Shown here: positions 7,900-16,482 of the stretch, in pieces
Layout: every line of letters begins with the position of its first letter
How positions within the stretch are numbered: position 1 is the stretch's first letter
DNA from: a virus
Length of the DNA: 23,101 bases
Direction: 5' to 3' (one strand)
IMG/VR virus record: IMGVR_UViG_3300042879_002127
Span: 1 to 23,101 of that record
Translations under genes and position numbers: made by a program
Notes under the pieces: generated by a model
The model's input: the letters and a program-made list of their open reading frames with translations, nothing else
The model's database searches: none
Told to the model about the DNA's origin: nothing

Positions 7900-9623
7900 G
7901 TGATTGTAACTGAATCTACTTCATAATCTATAGCCATATTGTTTATAGCTGTTATGGAAGAGCTTGCTGGTGTTATAGTAAATGTTAAAGAATCATTTGT
8001 AGTAATATGATCATATATTTGAATAAACCCAGTAGTAGGATTATAAATTCCCACTTTACTGTTTATAACTGTATCCGATGAATCTCTAGCTTCAATATAT
8101 TTGAATCCATTTAATTCTGGAACTTCAATAGTAGAATTTACAAATTTAATTTGTGATGTTGATAAATTTGTTGTTATAAAATTGGTGTATAAAGATTGAA
8201 TTTCGTTATAGAATCTTATTATTTTTTGTGTTGATAAATCGAGAGTTTTATCAAAAATAATTGTTATACTAGAATCAGATACTGAAATATTAGAATCAAT
8301 TCCAACACAAATGTTGATTAATTCAGATTTAGAAATATTATTAAAAAATAATTTCTTTGAATAAATATCTGTTATACTATTTGTTATTTGAGATTGTAAA
8401 TTTGCTTTAGTATTTGTAGTTTTTTTGGTATCCAACTTACACGATAAAGCTATTTTTCCTATAAAGTCTTGTGATTCAATATAATCAAGATTTAATCCAA
8501 CGATCATTTTTGCTTTTAATAATTGAATCAATGAAGAAACTTCATTAGATGTAACGCCCAAATCTATTATTGAAAAATATACTGTTCCATAACGATCATT
8601 ATATTCTTGACCATCAAAAACCGATACTCTTTGATCAATTTCTGTTATAGTTGGGAGTAATCCAGAATTTGCTATTACATATTCAAAATCGCTCTTTGTA
8701 ACTAGAGATGAATAACTATATGATCTAGGACTAATATACTTTAAATATTCATTGTCAATTTGTGAATAACCGCCAGAAGAAGTATTTGAGCTTATTGATA
8801 TAGATGGTATATTTAAAGAACCATTTTGCACAAATTGTGAAATAGAATTAAATGATGTATTATTTCCTTTTTCTCCATTGGAAACAACATAAGATACCGT
8901 TATAGTATCAGTAGGAAGCACAGATTTTCCTATAGTTGCATCAGATGATTGAATATTTTTACCAAATTTTACGAATATTTTTGAACCTTTATTTACAGTA
9001 AAAAATATTTTTGATGTTTCATTTGTTCCTATTATTGGTTCATTTGTATAATTAGTCCAATATTCATCATTAATATTTACAACAATTGTTCTAATATCAA
9101 CATTAGAATCTGGTAATTCTATTTCCTGATTATCATAATCTACAGTTGGAATTAAATTTTTAACTAATTTAGAACCAGAATAAAATTGTAATGTTGTTGA
9201 AATATCAACGGTTGTTCTTGGACCAACATAATAAAAATTTATTAAATTATTATTTGAATTTTTATTTTGTAAAACGGCAAATCTATCGATTTCAGCAACA
9301 GAGCTATTAATCTTACTAAACGATACAAGACAAGTTGAAGATTTGTATCTATTGGCAGTAAAACCATTTGTCTGTAATAATTTTACCAAAGAACTTGTTT
9401 TTTGAGCACTATCAATAAAACTTTCATTATTAAGAGCATGCAAATAATGCAACCAAATTAAATTGTTATATGTAAATATCCCCAGCAACATATCAATTGC
9501 TGTACCTTCACTATTAAAATCAAAAGTATTTGCGTAACTAGTTGATTTTAAATATGTTCTTAGATTTTCTTTTAGATCATTATAATCAAGATTGATAAGA
9601 TCTATATTTTTTGGTTCATTCAT
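7896..9623 (-). CDS. gp6: Baseplate wedge subunit, gp6-like (baseplate J family)
   Basis: gp6 builds the dimeric inner ring of the baseplate wedges. The N-terminal block (DYNDLKENLRTYLKST, FDFNSEGTAIDMLLGIFTYN, NNESFIDSAQKTSSLVKLLQ) is the characteristic start of the gp6/baseplate-J family. A later segment (SPRSYSYSSLVTKSDFEYVI) matches the conserved 'APR.Y..Q.RAVT..DYE' region. It has 575 residues against 660 in T4. It follows gp25, as in other T4-like phages, after only 4 bases. The octamer AATAAATA stands 5 bases before the ATG, inside the end of gp25. There is no Shine-Dalgarno site. An ATG 4 bases further in (ATGAATG) is in another frame. Confidence 0.93.
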   Translation of the reverse strand: MNEPKNIDLINLDYNDLKENLRTYLKSTSYANTFDFNSEGTAIDMLLGIFTYNNLIWLHYLHALNNESFIDSAQKTSSLVKLLQTNGFTANRYKSSTCLVSFSKINSSVAEIDRFAVLQNKNSNNNLINFYYVGPRTTVDISTTLQFYSGSKLVKNLIPTVDYDNQEIELPDSNVDIRTIVVNINDEYWTNYTNEPIIGTNETSKIFFTVNKGSKIFVKFGKNIQSSDATIGKSVLPTDTITVSYVVSNGEKGNNTSFNSISQFVQNGSLNIPSISISSNTSSGGYSQIDNEYLKYISPRSYSYSSLVTKSDFEYVIANSGLLPTITEIDQRVSVFDGQEYNDRYGTVYFSIIDLGVTSNEVSSLIQLLKAKMIVGLNLDYIESQDFIGKIALSCKLDTKKTTNTKANLQSQITNSITDIYSKKLFFNNISKSELINICVGIDSNISVSDSSITIIFDKTLDLSTQKIIRFYNEIQSLYTNFITTNLSTSQIKFVNSTIEVPELNGFKYIEARDSSDTVINSKVGIYNPTTGFIQIYDHITTNDSLTFTITPASSSITAINNMAIDYEVDSVTIT

Positions 9624-9627
9624 AAAA

Positions 9628-10005
9628 TTATTTATTTAAATAAAATTTGAACGAAGAATTAGTCAATGAAGAAGAATCGGAATTTTTGCTATAATTGACA
9701 TTAAAATAGATTTTTCTATTAAAAATATCAGATCTATCCACAGAAAATGCAATAGTTTGTAATCCTTTTATAAGTAATTTACATTTTGATTCAAGATAAT
9801 TTAATAAATAAATTTGTCTAGATTTACTATTGTTGAATTTTAATTCATCTAGTGCAGAGCCAATATTTTTATTAAATCTAAAACCATTAATTTCAGTTAC
9901 ACATATATTTTTTATTTGTTGTTTTACAAAAAATGTTTGTGAAATGCTATTTATGTCGTTTTGAGCATTCGTTCTAAAGTAAATATCTAAATCCTTTAAG
10001 CTCAT
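9628..10005 (-). CDS. gp25: Baseplate wedge subunit, gp25-like
   Basis: gp25 is the small wedge protein with the fold shared by T4 gp25 and P2 gpW. The 125-residue length (T4: 132) and the sequence both fit: an N-terminal LKDLDIYFRTNAQNDI, then VKQQIKNICVTEINGFRFNK and NIGSALDELKF. This is the family pattern of a helix, 'I..L..T..GE..F...IGS.L' and a C-terminal strand pair (IYFNVNYS). It overlaps the hub C-terminal gene by 4 bases (ATGA) and is followed after 4 bases by gp6. A full TATAAATA lies 7 bases upstream of the ATG, within the upstream gene. Confidence 0.88.
   Translation of the reverse strand: MSLKDLDIYFRTNAQNDINSISQTFFVKQQIKNICVTEINGFRFNKNIGSALDELKFNNSKSRQIYLLNYLESKCKLLIKGLQTIAFSVDRSDIFNRKIYFNVNYSKNSDSSSLTNSSFKFYLNK
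9629..9636 (-). promoter_or_regulatory. Late-promoter-like octamer before gp6
   Basis: The minus strand reads AATAAATA, 5 bases (ATTTT), then the gp6 ATG. It lies inside the last codons of gp25. Promoter function is inferred from position and likeness to the T4 late consensus. Confidence 0.48.
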
Positions 10006-10721
10006 GTCTGTATATTTATATCTTGAATATTTGATTTAAAAGAATTAAAGAAACCAGAATTTGGAAGAGCAGATAATATTAAAGTAGTTTCATGATGTCT
10101 ATCTTTAAAAATTCTATGAGACATACTTAAAACTAACCATTTTCCATTTAATTTACGATCTGCTATTTGATATTCTGGATGGGGAGGATCAATTATTTCA
10201 ACAATATTACCAGGCCAAACTCTAAATGTTCCAGTTACTCTTATTTTAATTTTATAAGCATCTAATAAAGTTTTAAATGCTCCGCGCATAAGAGGAACTT
10301 TTAAATCAGTATTCCAAAATGTTGCATTTTTTGTTGCTATTTTTAATAGTTTTGGATATTTAGTTCCAACTATGGGGCAATTGCAACTAAAAACAGCATC
10401 TGGATCTGAAAAATTACATCCAAGGTACTCATATCCCAATTCGGTTTCTAAAAATGTGCAACCATTTAAACTTTTAAATGCAGTATCTATATCAATATTT
10501 GATGGTTCTGGTTCTTTTGGTCTAAATGTTATTCCCGGTAACCATTCGCCATCTAAATCTTTAAAAAATAAATCTTCGCATTGGTTTATTGTTGAAATTT
10601 TTCCGCCAACTGCTCCAGGATTTGCACATTTATAGTTCTTGTGCTCTGCATATTTTTCATTTATTTGCCCAACAAGACCCGGAGCTTGTATTAAAGATTG
10701 TAAAATAAAGTTGCTAGACAT
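10002..10721 (-). CDS. Baseplate hub, C-terminal component (late-control-D-like domain)
   Basis: The 239-residue protein from the ATG at 10719-10721 ends in a block (VTGTFRVWPGNIVEIIDPP, then IADRKLNGKWLVLSMSHRIF and a TTLILS strand). This is the pattern of the last beta domain of phage hub proteins (P2 gpD, T4 gp27 type: 'G.....G..I.I.....DR.L.G.Y.V..V.H'). The N-terminal 110 residues have seven cysteines, including SCNCP. An upstream in-frame TTG start at 10754 is rejected because it would read through the hub stop region and lacks any start signal, whereas AATAAATA stands 5 bases before this ATG. It follows the larger hub gene by 14 bases. I infer that the two genes together make one gp27-like hub. 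Confidence 0.65.
   Translation of the reverse strand: MSSNFILQSLIQAPGLVGQINEKYAEHKNYKCANPGAVGGKISTINQCEDLFFKDLDGEWLPGITFRPKEPEPSNIDIDTAFKSLNGCTFLETELGYEYLGCNFSDPDAVFSCNCPIVGTKYPKLLKIATKNATFWNTDLKVPLMRGAFKTLLDAYKIKIRVTGTFRVWPGNIVEIIDPPHPEYQIADRKLNGKWLVLSMSHRIFKDRHHETTLILSALPNSGFFNSFKSNIQDINIQT
10013..10020 (-). promoter_or_regulatory. Late-promoter octamer TATAAATA before gp25
   Basis: This is an exact T4 late consensus on the minus strand, 7 bases before the gp25 ATG. It lies within the last codons of the hub C-terminal gene. Exact copies also occur by chance inside gp53 (13253-13260) and gp48 (14065-14072), so function is not certain. Confidence 0.45.
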
Positions 10722-10726
10722 AACAA

Positions 10727-10734
10727 TATTTATT
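10727..10734 (-). promoter_or_regulatory. Late-promoter-like octamer before hub C-terminal gene
   Basis: The minus strand reads AATAAATA, 5 bases (TTGTT), then ATG. It fills the 14-base gap after the hub N-terminal gene. Promoter function is inferred. Confidence 0.48.
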
Positions 10735-10735
10735 A

Positions 10736-13156
10736 TTAACAAGTACATCCACAAAGAGCACTAGCAAAAAACGCACAAGTTTCAGACCAACAATTTATAC
10801 AAGTATCATCATAAGATATTACTAGATTATAACAAGCTACATCCACACAGTTTAAAGGATATCCGCTAGATGATTGCTGGCACTCTATTGAAGCATCATA
10901 AATGCAACAGCAATATTGAGGATCAGCTTCAGGTGGAATACAAATAGATTCTGATGCCAATACAGTAGCAGTTAATGCTGTTGATACATCGCAAGTTCCT
11001 TCCTTATCATTAGCAACATCAAAAACATAAATGAACGGCATTAATTCGTATGATTGTCTATTAAAAGTTATTCCTGGTATAGATGCAATATCTATTTGAT
11101 ACATTCTAACTATTTGACCAGCTATTCCATAGTCATATCGATTTGAAAGAGCTGGATGAAATCCGCCAATAGGAACATTAAAAAAGTTTACTGGATAGTC
11201 AGAAACACTAAAATTGGTTCCAGGACCAGCGTAATTTCCTGCATTAGCTGTCGGACCATTAAAAAATTCATTTATATTATAAGCATAAGTTGCATATTCA
11301 AGAGTTGTTCCTATTGGCCAAGCAGATGGATCTTGTTCATCAAAAATTACTGGACTCGGATTCGGTCCACCATCATCTGGCTGAAAAATAGGATCTTCTC
11401 CTTCTTGCACAATTTCATATAAATTTGTGGTAGAAATTCTAGAACCAAAATTAACAGCAAATTTTGGATTTCTAAGAGAAATAGAACTACCCAAAGTAAA
11501 TCCAGAAATACCTGTCGGGAAAAAATTTACTTCTGACCAACCATATTCATATGCAACTCCCTGTCTCCATGTTTGTCCTGGTATTTGTCTAGCACCAGTA
11601 ATTAATGCCCAGAAAGATTCTATAGCTGGCCTATAAATGCAACAAATAACATATTTGTATACATTCCATTTTTCTTTTAATGATCTAAGTTTATAATAAT
11701 GTGCAGTATTTTCTGCATTTATTTTTTTAAATTGAATATATTTTTTTGCAACTTCTTTTAAGCTGTCTCCACCAGCATCTTCTACTATTTCATTTGGATT
11801 TTCTTCCTCTATATCAAACATAGATTGCCAATAATTAGTCGAAGCTCTTGATGAATACTCACTAGAAAGAGTAAAACCAGAATTTGTTCTATAAGTATAG
11901 ATTGGTTCTGAATAAGATGAATTTTCAGTAAAATTATCAAAATAACCATATCCATCGGGATCATAAAATCTTTTTACATATATTGGATCAGATGGTTTTT
12001 CTGGAGGTATTACAATATCATTTAAGTCTAATGGAAAATTTTCAGCCTCTGGTGCATCTGCGACTTTCCATTTTGTAGTAACGCTATCGTAAAAGTTATA
12101 TGTTGATATTGGAGCAAAATCAGTAATATTATAATAGACATTCTTTTTTGTTAAAGAATTTCTTTGATCTAATAAAAATGCAATAGGATCATCTAGATTA
12201 GGATCTATTCTTTCATAATAAGAAGCAAATGCTCCATTGTTTTCCAAATCCATAAATGAAGTTGTATATTGTTCAATGTAATCTATTTTAATTGGAGTAG
12301 ATACAGAACTAATAGGACCACTATATGCTTCTGTTTCTGTTACAGAAAATGTAGAAACAGGATCTGTATCAATCAATTCTCTTACTGAAGCAAAATTAAT
12401 AGTATGCAAGTCCTTCCAGAAAAACATATCTGGAAATGGTTCTTGTGTTGATTCTGTTCCTTGTTTTGTTGAAGTCTCTACTAAAGATGAATCATATAAA
12501 AAAGATCTTTGTTTTGTCTTTTCAGTTGTTATAGGTGGTGTTGATGTAGCATATTCAGAAAGATAATTTAATAATGTTAAAAATTTAGTATTATCAAATC
12601 TTCTTCCTATTGGATAAGTAAGATTTTTATTTTTTAACCAAGCATAATTTGAACTTTTTGTAACCCAAAATTTATCCTGTTGATTTGGAAAATATTGCAG
12701 AAAAATATCTTTTATCCAATTATCAGTATCATTTACTGCTGAAATAAGCTTTATATCTTCTTCAAACTCAAAAGATACTTTTGAGTTTGAAAAATAACAA
12801 CCATCGACAAATTTTAAAGAAATTACTTTTGGAGATTCTTTGGATTGATAATTTGTTAGTCTATTTACTTGGTAGATATAAAAATTATCAAATGTTCTTT
12901 CTTGTCCACTAATATCAATTATTACTATTGTTAATTTATCTTTTCCTGTAAAATTAAAATCTGCTGCTATATCCCCCTGATCTTTTAATATTAGAGTCCC
13001 AGTAGGAACTGTACCCAACATACTTTCTTCTATAATAATATCTTCAAAATAACCAAAACTTTGATTATCTTTAATTATTTCCCATTTAATGTTATCGGGA
13101 TCTCTGCCATGTGTTATGGTTAATTCTTTAATTATAATAGGATCAGCTACTGCCAT
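10736..13156 (-). CDS. Baseplate hub, N-terminal component (gp27-like), cysteine-rich C-terminus
   Basis: The first 200 residues have the hub-protein plan: IIKELTITHGRDPDNIKWEI, an ESMLGTVPTGTLILKDQGDI strand pair, FNFTGKDKLTIVIID, a VISLKFVDGC strand and a helix-rich segment. This resembles gp27-like proteins of T4-like marine phages, in which a tube-like domain opens the protein. At 806 residues it is twice T4 gp27 (391), the excess being Tyr/Ser/Pro-rich inserts between residues 200 and 700. The final 90 residues hold 14 cysteines, including CCC and a CGCTC end just before the stop. The family's usual last beta domain is missing and seems to be supplied by the next gene. The start overlaps gp53 by 14 bases. 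The hub role is well supported by context and moderately by sequence. Confidence 0.7.
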   Translation of the reverse strand: MAVADPIIIKELTITHGRDPDNIKWEIIKDNQSFGYFEDIIIEESMLGTVPTGTLILKDQGDIAADFNFTGKDKLTIVIIDISGQERTFDNFYIYQVNRLTNYQSKESPKVISLKFVDGCYFSNSKVSFEFEEDIKLISAVNDTDNWIKDIFLQYFPNQQDKFWVTKSSNYAWLKNKNLTYPIGRRFDNTKFLTLLNYLSEYATSTPPITTEKTKQRSFLYDSSLVETSTKQGTESTQEPFPDMFFWKDLHTINFASVRELIDTDPVSTFSVTETEAYSGPISSVSTPIKIDYIEQYTTSFMDLENNGAFASYYERIDPNLDDPIAFLLDQRNSLTKKNVYYNITDFAPISTYNFYDSVTTKWKVADAPEAENFPLDLNDIVIPPEKPSDPIYVKRFYDPDGYGYFDNFTENSSYSEPIYTYRTNSGFTLSSEYSSRASTNYWQSMFDIEEENPNEIVEDAGGDSLKEVAKKYIQFKKINAENTAHYYKLRSLKEKWNVYKYVICCIYRPAIESFWALITGARQIPGQTWRQGVAYEYGWSEVNFFPTGISGFTLGSSISLRNPKFAVNFGSRISTTNLYEIVQEGEDPIFQPDDGGPNPSPVIFDEQDPSAWPIGTTLEYATYAYNINEFFNGPTANAGNYAGPGTNFSVSDYPVNFFNVPIGGFHPALSNRYDYGIAGQIVRMYQIDIASIPGITFNRQSYELMPFIYVFDVANDKEGTCDVSTALTATVLASESICIPPEADPQYCCCIYDASIECQQSSSGYPLNCVDVACYNLVISYDDTCINCWSETCAFFASALCGCTC

Positions 13157-13886
13157 TTATTTCATTCTCAAAATTTGTTAAAGAAAAAGAATCAATAAAA
13201 TATAATATTTCTTTATTTTGTTTATATGTTTCTTGACTCGATATGAACAAACTATTTATACCAGAAATACCATTTTTAAAATCATAATATTCATTTAATT
13301 TACTTTCATTATTTTTTTCTTCTATACCATTATTAATAAAATATTCAACTGAATCAGAAAAATTTTCTACTAGTTTTAATTCAAAGGAATATTTTTGATT
13401 CCACTGGTTATCTTCTTTTCTAAAAACATAGTTAATTCCAGTTCCTAAAGAACCAACTACAAAGGCTTTTAATTTATTTAAATTTTCTTGTTTATCGATT
13501 ATGTAACCAAAATTTTGAGACACATCAAAACCTGCACAAAATCCTGCTGTGGCTGCTGCAATTAAGTCTCCAGAAGAAAAAGATGAACCAGAAATTCCAC
13601 TATAAAAAATAGCCTTATAAGAATCTATTTCCTCTTCAACATCCTTTTGGGATTTAGGAAATTCTAAAAATGGATTTATTATTTCTCCACAATAAAATGG
13701 TACATAATAATATTTAAAGTCAGAATAATTTTCTATTGATATTTTATCTAATAATAAATCATAATTTAATTTTTTAGAAAAAATATTATTTTTAAATTTT
13801 TCTATAGAATACCCATTAGAAAAATTAAACATTTTTAATTCTTTTCCTTGAAAATTATATGAAATTTTATTAAAATTATTAAACAT
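13143..13886 (-). CDS. gp53: Baseplate wedge subunit, gp53-like
   Basis: The 247-residue protein starts MFNNFNKISYNFQGKELK, which fits the 'YF..FP.I.Y.G' opening of gp53 homologues in marine T4-like phages. The block GEIINPFLEFPKSQKDVEEE parallels the family's '.N.I.DP...WP.S...F...I' region just after the helix, where the polypeptide passes to the hub. T4 gp53 has 196 residues. It lies between gp48 and the hub gene, as expected for 53 in this group. A good Shine-Dalgarno run (AAGGAAA) lies 4-10 bases before the ATG. The C-terminal half (from about residue 120) is Asn/Glu/Lys-rich and not recognisable. A glycine- and serine-rich stretch (ISGSSFSSGDLIAAATAGFC) interrupts the middle. Confidence 0.6.
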   Translation of the reverse strand: MFNNFNKISYNFQGKELKMFNFSNGYSIEKFKNNIFSKKLNYDLLLDKISIENYSDFKYYYVPFYCGEIINPFLEFPKSQKDVEEEIDSYKAIFYSGISGSSFSSGDLIAAATAGFCAGFDVSQNFGYIIDKQENLNKLKAFVVGSLGTGINYVFRKEDNQWNQKYSFELKLVENFSDSVEYFINNGIEEKNNESKLNEYYDFKNGISGINSLFISSQETYKQNKEILYFIDSFSLTNFENEINGSS

Positions 13887-13894
13887 TACTTTCC

Positions 13895-14683
13895 TTAAAT
13901 ATCAGTTGATGATTCTAAAGCATCAGCTGCTAATTCAGATTTACTCAATATTCTTCCACCTTTATTTGTACCTGTTTCATGTTCTTGAAACACCAAAGTT
14001 AAAGCAGTGACCATTGGCCCACCATCTTCAAAAAATCTAGGAACATCTTGTGGTATTGGACTTTTATTTATATGTACAGATCTAAGTACACAAACTAATG
14101 GATCTGAAAGCCAAGAAGCACTTAAAAATTCAGTTGATCCTTCTCCTGCTACTGCCACTCTCCATAAATCTGGGGGAAATGTTCTTTCGGGTGTTGAAGT
14201 CGCCGCAGGATAGGAATTTGTTCTAAAATAATTACACATATCAGTTATAGTTCTAGACTCAAGTAAGCTTCTAGGAACTAAAACATATTCAAATATAAAA
14301 ACTCTTCTAGCTTCATTTACTAATGTTAATTCGTTTGTATTTCCAAATCGTCTATATGTTGAAGTAGTAGCTGCCTTTTCTAAAGAATATAATGCTCTAT
14401 CAACAAAGAACTTTTTATATAATGCTGGTCTTCCTCCAACTGTATTTAATTCATTTGCTTTTGATAATTGATTTCCACCAACAGTACCTGCCGTTGCATT
14501 ATATTCGTGTTCAGTTTTAATTAAAAGTTCTTGCGGTAGAGGAAGTTGAATATATCCATCAGACCTAGAAACTATAGCATCTCTAGTTCTTTCTTTTGCT
14601 AAAACACTATATGGTGCATGATGGAATATTAACCAATATGGTATTTCTGTTAAATCGTCTTGTGGATATACAAAATTTGCCAT
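13895..14683 (-). CDS. gp48: Baseplate tail-tube cap, gp48-like
   Basis: gp48 sits on the hub and starts the tail tube with gp54. The 262-residue protein contains RRVFIFEYVLVPRSLLESRT followed by ITDMCNYFRTNSYPA, then LVCVLRSVHINKSP and FFEDGGPMVTALTLVFQEHE. These match in order the gp48 pattern 'F.F...L.PR...E..TI..II..FR', a disc strand, and the closing 'F..GAPV...L.L.F.E.E'. T4 gp48 has 364 residues. It is the first gene of the long minus-strand block and stands back to back with gp4, with 25 bases between the two starts. The 5' flank is A-rich (nine A before the T of ATG) and has only a weak AAAG, no real Shine-Dalgarno site. Confidence 0.82.
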   Translation of the reverse strand: MANFVYPQDDLTEIPYWLIFHHAPYSVLAKERTRDAIVSRSDGYIQLPLPQELLIKTEHEYNATAGTVGGNQLSKANELNTVGGRPALYKKFFVDRALYSLEKAATTSTYRRFGNTNELTLVNEARRVFIFEYVLVPRSLLESRTITDMCNYFRTNSYPAATSTPERTFPPDLWRVAVAGEGSTEFLSASWLSDPLVCVLRSVHINKSPIPQDVPRFFEDGGPMVTALTLVFQEHETGTNKGGRILSKSELAADALESSTDI

Positions 14684-14695
14684 TTTTTTTTCTTT

Positions 14696-14703
14696 AATAT
14701 ATA
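14696..14703 (+). promoter_or_regulatory. Late-promoter-like octamer before gp4 in the 25-bp divergent gap
   Basis: The plus strand reads AATATATA, 5 bases (TTTAC), then the gp4 ATG. It has one mismatch to NATAAATA. The same bases read on the minus strand give TATATATT, about 12 bases before the gp48 ATG. Both divergent operons must therefore start within 14684-14708 or inside the opposite gene. Function is inferred. Confidence 0.38.
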
Positions 14704-14708
14704 TTTAC

Positions 14709-15137
14709 ATGGCATATAAGACAAAATTTACTCCACAAAACATAAAAAAATATGTTGGTAATTTGGATAAAATTTTTTGCAAATCTTTGTGGGAAAGAAA
14801 ATTATGCAAGTATTTTGATTCACAAGAAAATATAATTAAGTGGTGTTACGAATGTATAAAAATACCTTACATATCTCCTGTTGATAATAAAAAACACAAT
14901 TACTATCCTGATTTTTTAGTTCTTCTTAAAGAAAAAAATGGAAAAGAAAAAACTTTAATTGTTGAAGTAAAACCAGAAAAACAAACAGAAGCTCCAAAAA
15001 ATATTAAAACTAAATCATATAAAAATGAAATGAAAACATTTTTAGTAAATGATGCTAAATGGAAAGCAGCTAAAAATCTTTGCGAGAATAACAGTTGGAA
15101 TTTTAAAATACTAACAGAAAAAAATTTATTCAGATGA
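14709..15137 (+). CDS. gp4: Head completion protein, gp4-like (nuclease fold)
   Basis: T4 gp4 (also called 50/65) completes the packaged head before tail joining. The 142-residue length (T4: 150) and sequence agree: CKSLWERKLCKYFDSQENII, IPYISPVDNKKHNYYPDFLV and LIVEVKPEKQTEAP. Glu30, Asp68 and the pair Glu86-x-Lys88 form the E...D...ExK set of the PD-(D/E)xK nuclease fold that this family shares with TnsA, so the active site looks intact. It opens the plus-strand group, and its stop overlaps the next start (ATGA). No Shine-Dalgarno site is present, and AATATATA lies 5 bases before the ATG. Confidence 0.93.
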   Translation: MAYKTKFTPQNIKKYVGNLDKIFCKSLWERKLCKYFDSQENIIKWCYECIKIPYISPVDNKKHNYYPDFLVLLKEKNGKEKTLIVEVKPEKQTEAPKNIKTKSYKNEMKTFLVNDAKWKAAKNLCENNSWNFKILTEKNLFR

Positions 15138-15769
15138 GCAATTCTATAGACACAATTAGATCATTAATAATAAATTCTGGAGGAATTCAAAGATCCAATA
15201 GATTTAATGTCATTGTATATACTCCTAGTGGAACAAATACAATGACTGCATTGGAAGTATCATTTGGCGGAAGACAAATAGATGTTGTTACGGATAGAAT
15301 TGGTAGTACAGGATTGGGGAGAAGTATACCAATTGCACAATCGTATAATGATACTGGATTTTCACGGTCAATTACCCAATATCAATCAAATCTTCTTATA
15401 ACATTTCCAATAGAACAAAATTGGTCAACATATTCTAAAATAGAAAATTGGATGAATCTTATAGTACAAGATGGATTAATACCATTTCCAAATTCTAGTA
15501 TTTCATTTGCTAGATCATATAACGATTATGCAAGACCTGGATTAGTAGAAGTAGAATGTTTAGATATGAATGGGAATGCTAGAGGGCTATTTACATTTAG
15601 AGAAGCATATCCTATAAAATTAAATCCAATCACAATGAGTGCTAAAACAGGAGAACCAGCAAAGTTTGATGTATTTTTTGTTTTTAGATCATATGAATTT
15701 ACAATACCAACTGGAGTTGGTATTAACGCGCAACAATCCCCAGCACTTCAAACACAGCCCGAATTTTAA
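15134..15769 (+). CDS. Tail-tube-like baseplate protein, probable gp54 (tube initiator)
   Basis: The 211-residue protein has the tail-tube fold pattern of T4 gp19 and gp54: GIQRSNRFNVIVYTPSG, then VSFGGRQIDVVTDRIGSTGL, an ITFPIEQNWSTYSKIENWMN helix, and the closing YPIKLNPITMSAKTGEP with DVFFVFRSYEFT. gp19 is usually near 165 residues and T4 gp54 is 320. The size, the location beside gp4, gp48 and gp26, and the Gln/Pro-rich C-terminal tail all favour the gp54 role at the hub end of the tube. A tail tube proper is expected near the sheath gene, outside the window. Its ATG overlaps the gp4 stop, so the two are translationally coupled. Confidence 0.6.
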   Translation: MSNSIDTIRSLIINSGGIQRSNRFNVIVYTPSGTNTMTALEVSFGGRQIDVVTDRIGSTGLGRSIPIAQSYNDTGFSRSITQYQSNLLITFPIEQNWSTYSKIENWMNLIVQDGLIPFPNSSISFARSYNDYARPGLVEVECLDMNGNARGLFTFREAYPIKLNPITMSAKTGEPAKFDVFFVFRSYEFTIPTGVGINAQQSPALQTQPEF

Positions 15770-15795
15770 TATCAAATATATTTAAGATTTAAACT

Positions 15796-16482
15796 ATGAA
15801 ATTTCAAAGATCATATCCAAAGTATCAAACCGTTTTACCTTCAACTGGAGAAAAAATTTATTTTAGACCATTTTTAGTCTCTGATGAAAAATCTTTATTA
15901 ATTATAAAAGAAGAAAAAAATTCATCTCTGATAATTAAAAATGTTTTAGAATTGATTGAAAAATGTTTTGATGGTATTAATAAAGAAAAAATAACATTAC
16001 AAGATATGGAATATCTTTTTTGTTCACTCAGATCAAAATCAATAGGTGAAATTGTAAAAACTAATTTTACATGTCCTATAACACAAGAAAAAATTAGAAC
16101 TAGTTTAGATTTATCTAATTTATTTTTAAAAGAGGGTAAAACATCCTTCGAATTGCAATTAGATGATAATTTAAAAATAAAATTTGAATCTCCAACTATA
16201 GTTAAAATACTTTTAATAGATGGAAAATTTGATATGGATCATTTTATAAAATGTTCGATATCACAAATTCAAAAAGAACATTCAATTTATAACTTTGAAG
16301 ATTTGAGTAGTTCTGATATAGAAGAAATTTTTTCTTTATTTACTAAAAAAGAATACAATGAAATAAAAAAATTTATTAATGATTTACCTAAAGTTTGTGC
16401 AGATGTAAAATACATCACAGCAGATGGAGTAGAAAGAACACTCAGATTGGACGGAGTACTTAATTTTTTTACTTTAATTTAA
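15796..16482 (+). CDS. gp26: Baseplate hub assembly protein / tail chaperone, gp26-like
   Basis: The 228-residue protein matches the T4 gp26 family (T4 gp26: 208): an opening TVLPSTGEKIYFRPFLVSDE followed by KSLLIIKEEKNS, a CPITQEKI block in the first half, and a C-terminal acidic, helical part. The 'FRPF.V..EK.L..A' motif is its most conserved part. In T4, gp26 and gp51 assist hub and tape-measure assembly. The gene follows the tube protein after 26 bases containing AAATATATTTAAGATTTAAA but no octamer at the 5-base spacing. The small gene after it fits gp51. Confidence 0.85.
   Translation: MKFQRSYPKYQTVLPSTGEKIYFRPFLVSDEKSLLIIKEEKNSSLIIKNVLELIEKCFDGINKEKITLQDMEYLFCSLRSKSIGEIVKTNFTCPITQEKIRTSLDLSNLFLKEGKTSFELQLDDNLKIKFESPTIVKILLIDGKFDMDHFIKCSISQIQKEHSIYNFEDLSSSDIEEIFSLFTKKEYNEIKKFINDLPKVCADVKYITADGVERTLRLDGVLNFFTLI

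Noticed and set aside
10722-10754. Upstream extension of the hub C-terminal gene from a TTG, or a programmed frameshift joining both hub genes
   Set aside because: No slippery heptamer is seen in the 19-base overlap, and an ATG with an octamer 5 bases upstream follows the hub stop.
10372-11636. Several plus-strand open frames opposite the hub genes
   Set aside because: They are shadows in AT-rich DNA without ribosome sites or protein-like composition.
13253-14072. Exact TATAAATA on the minus strand at 13253-13260 and 14065-14072
   Set aside because: They lie inside gp53 and gp48 with no gene start close by; they count as background for the octamer claim.
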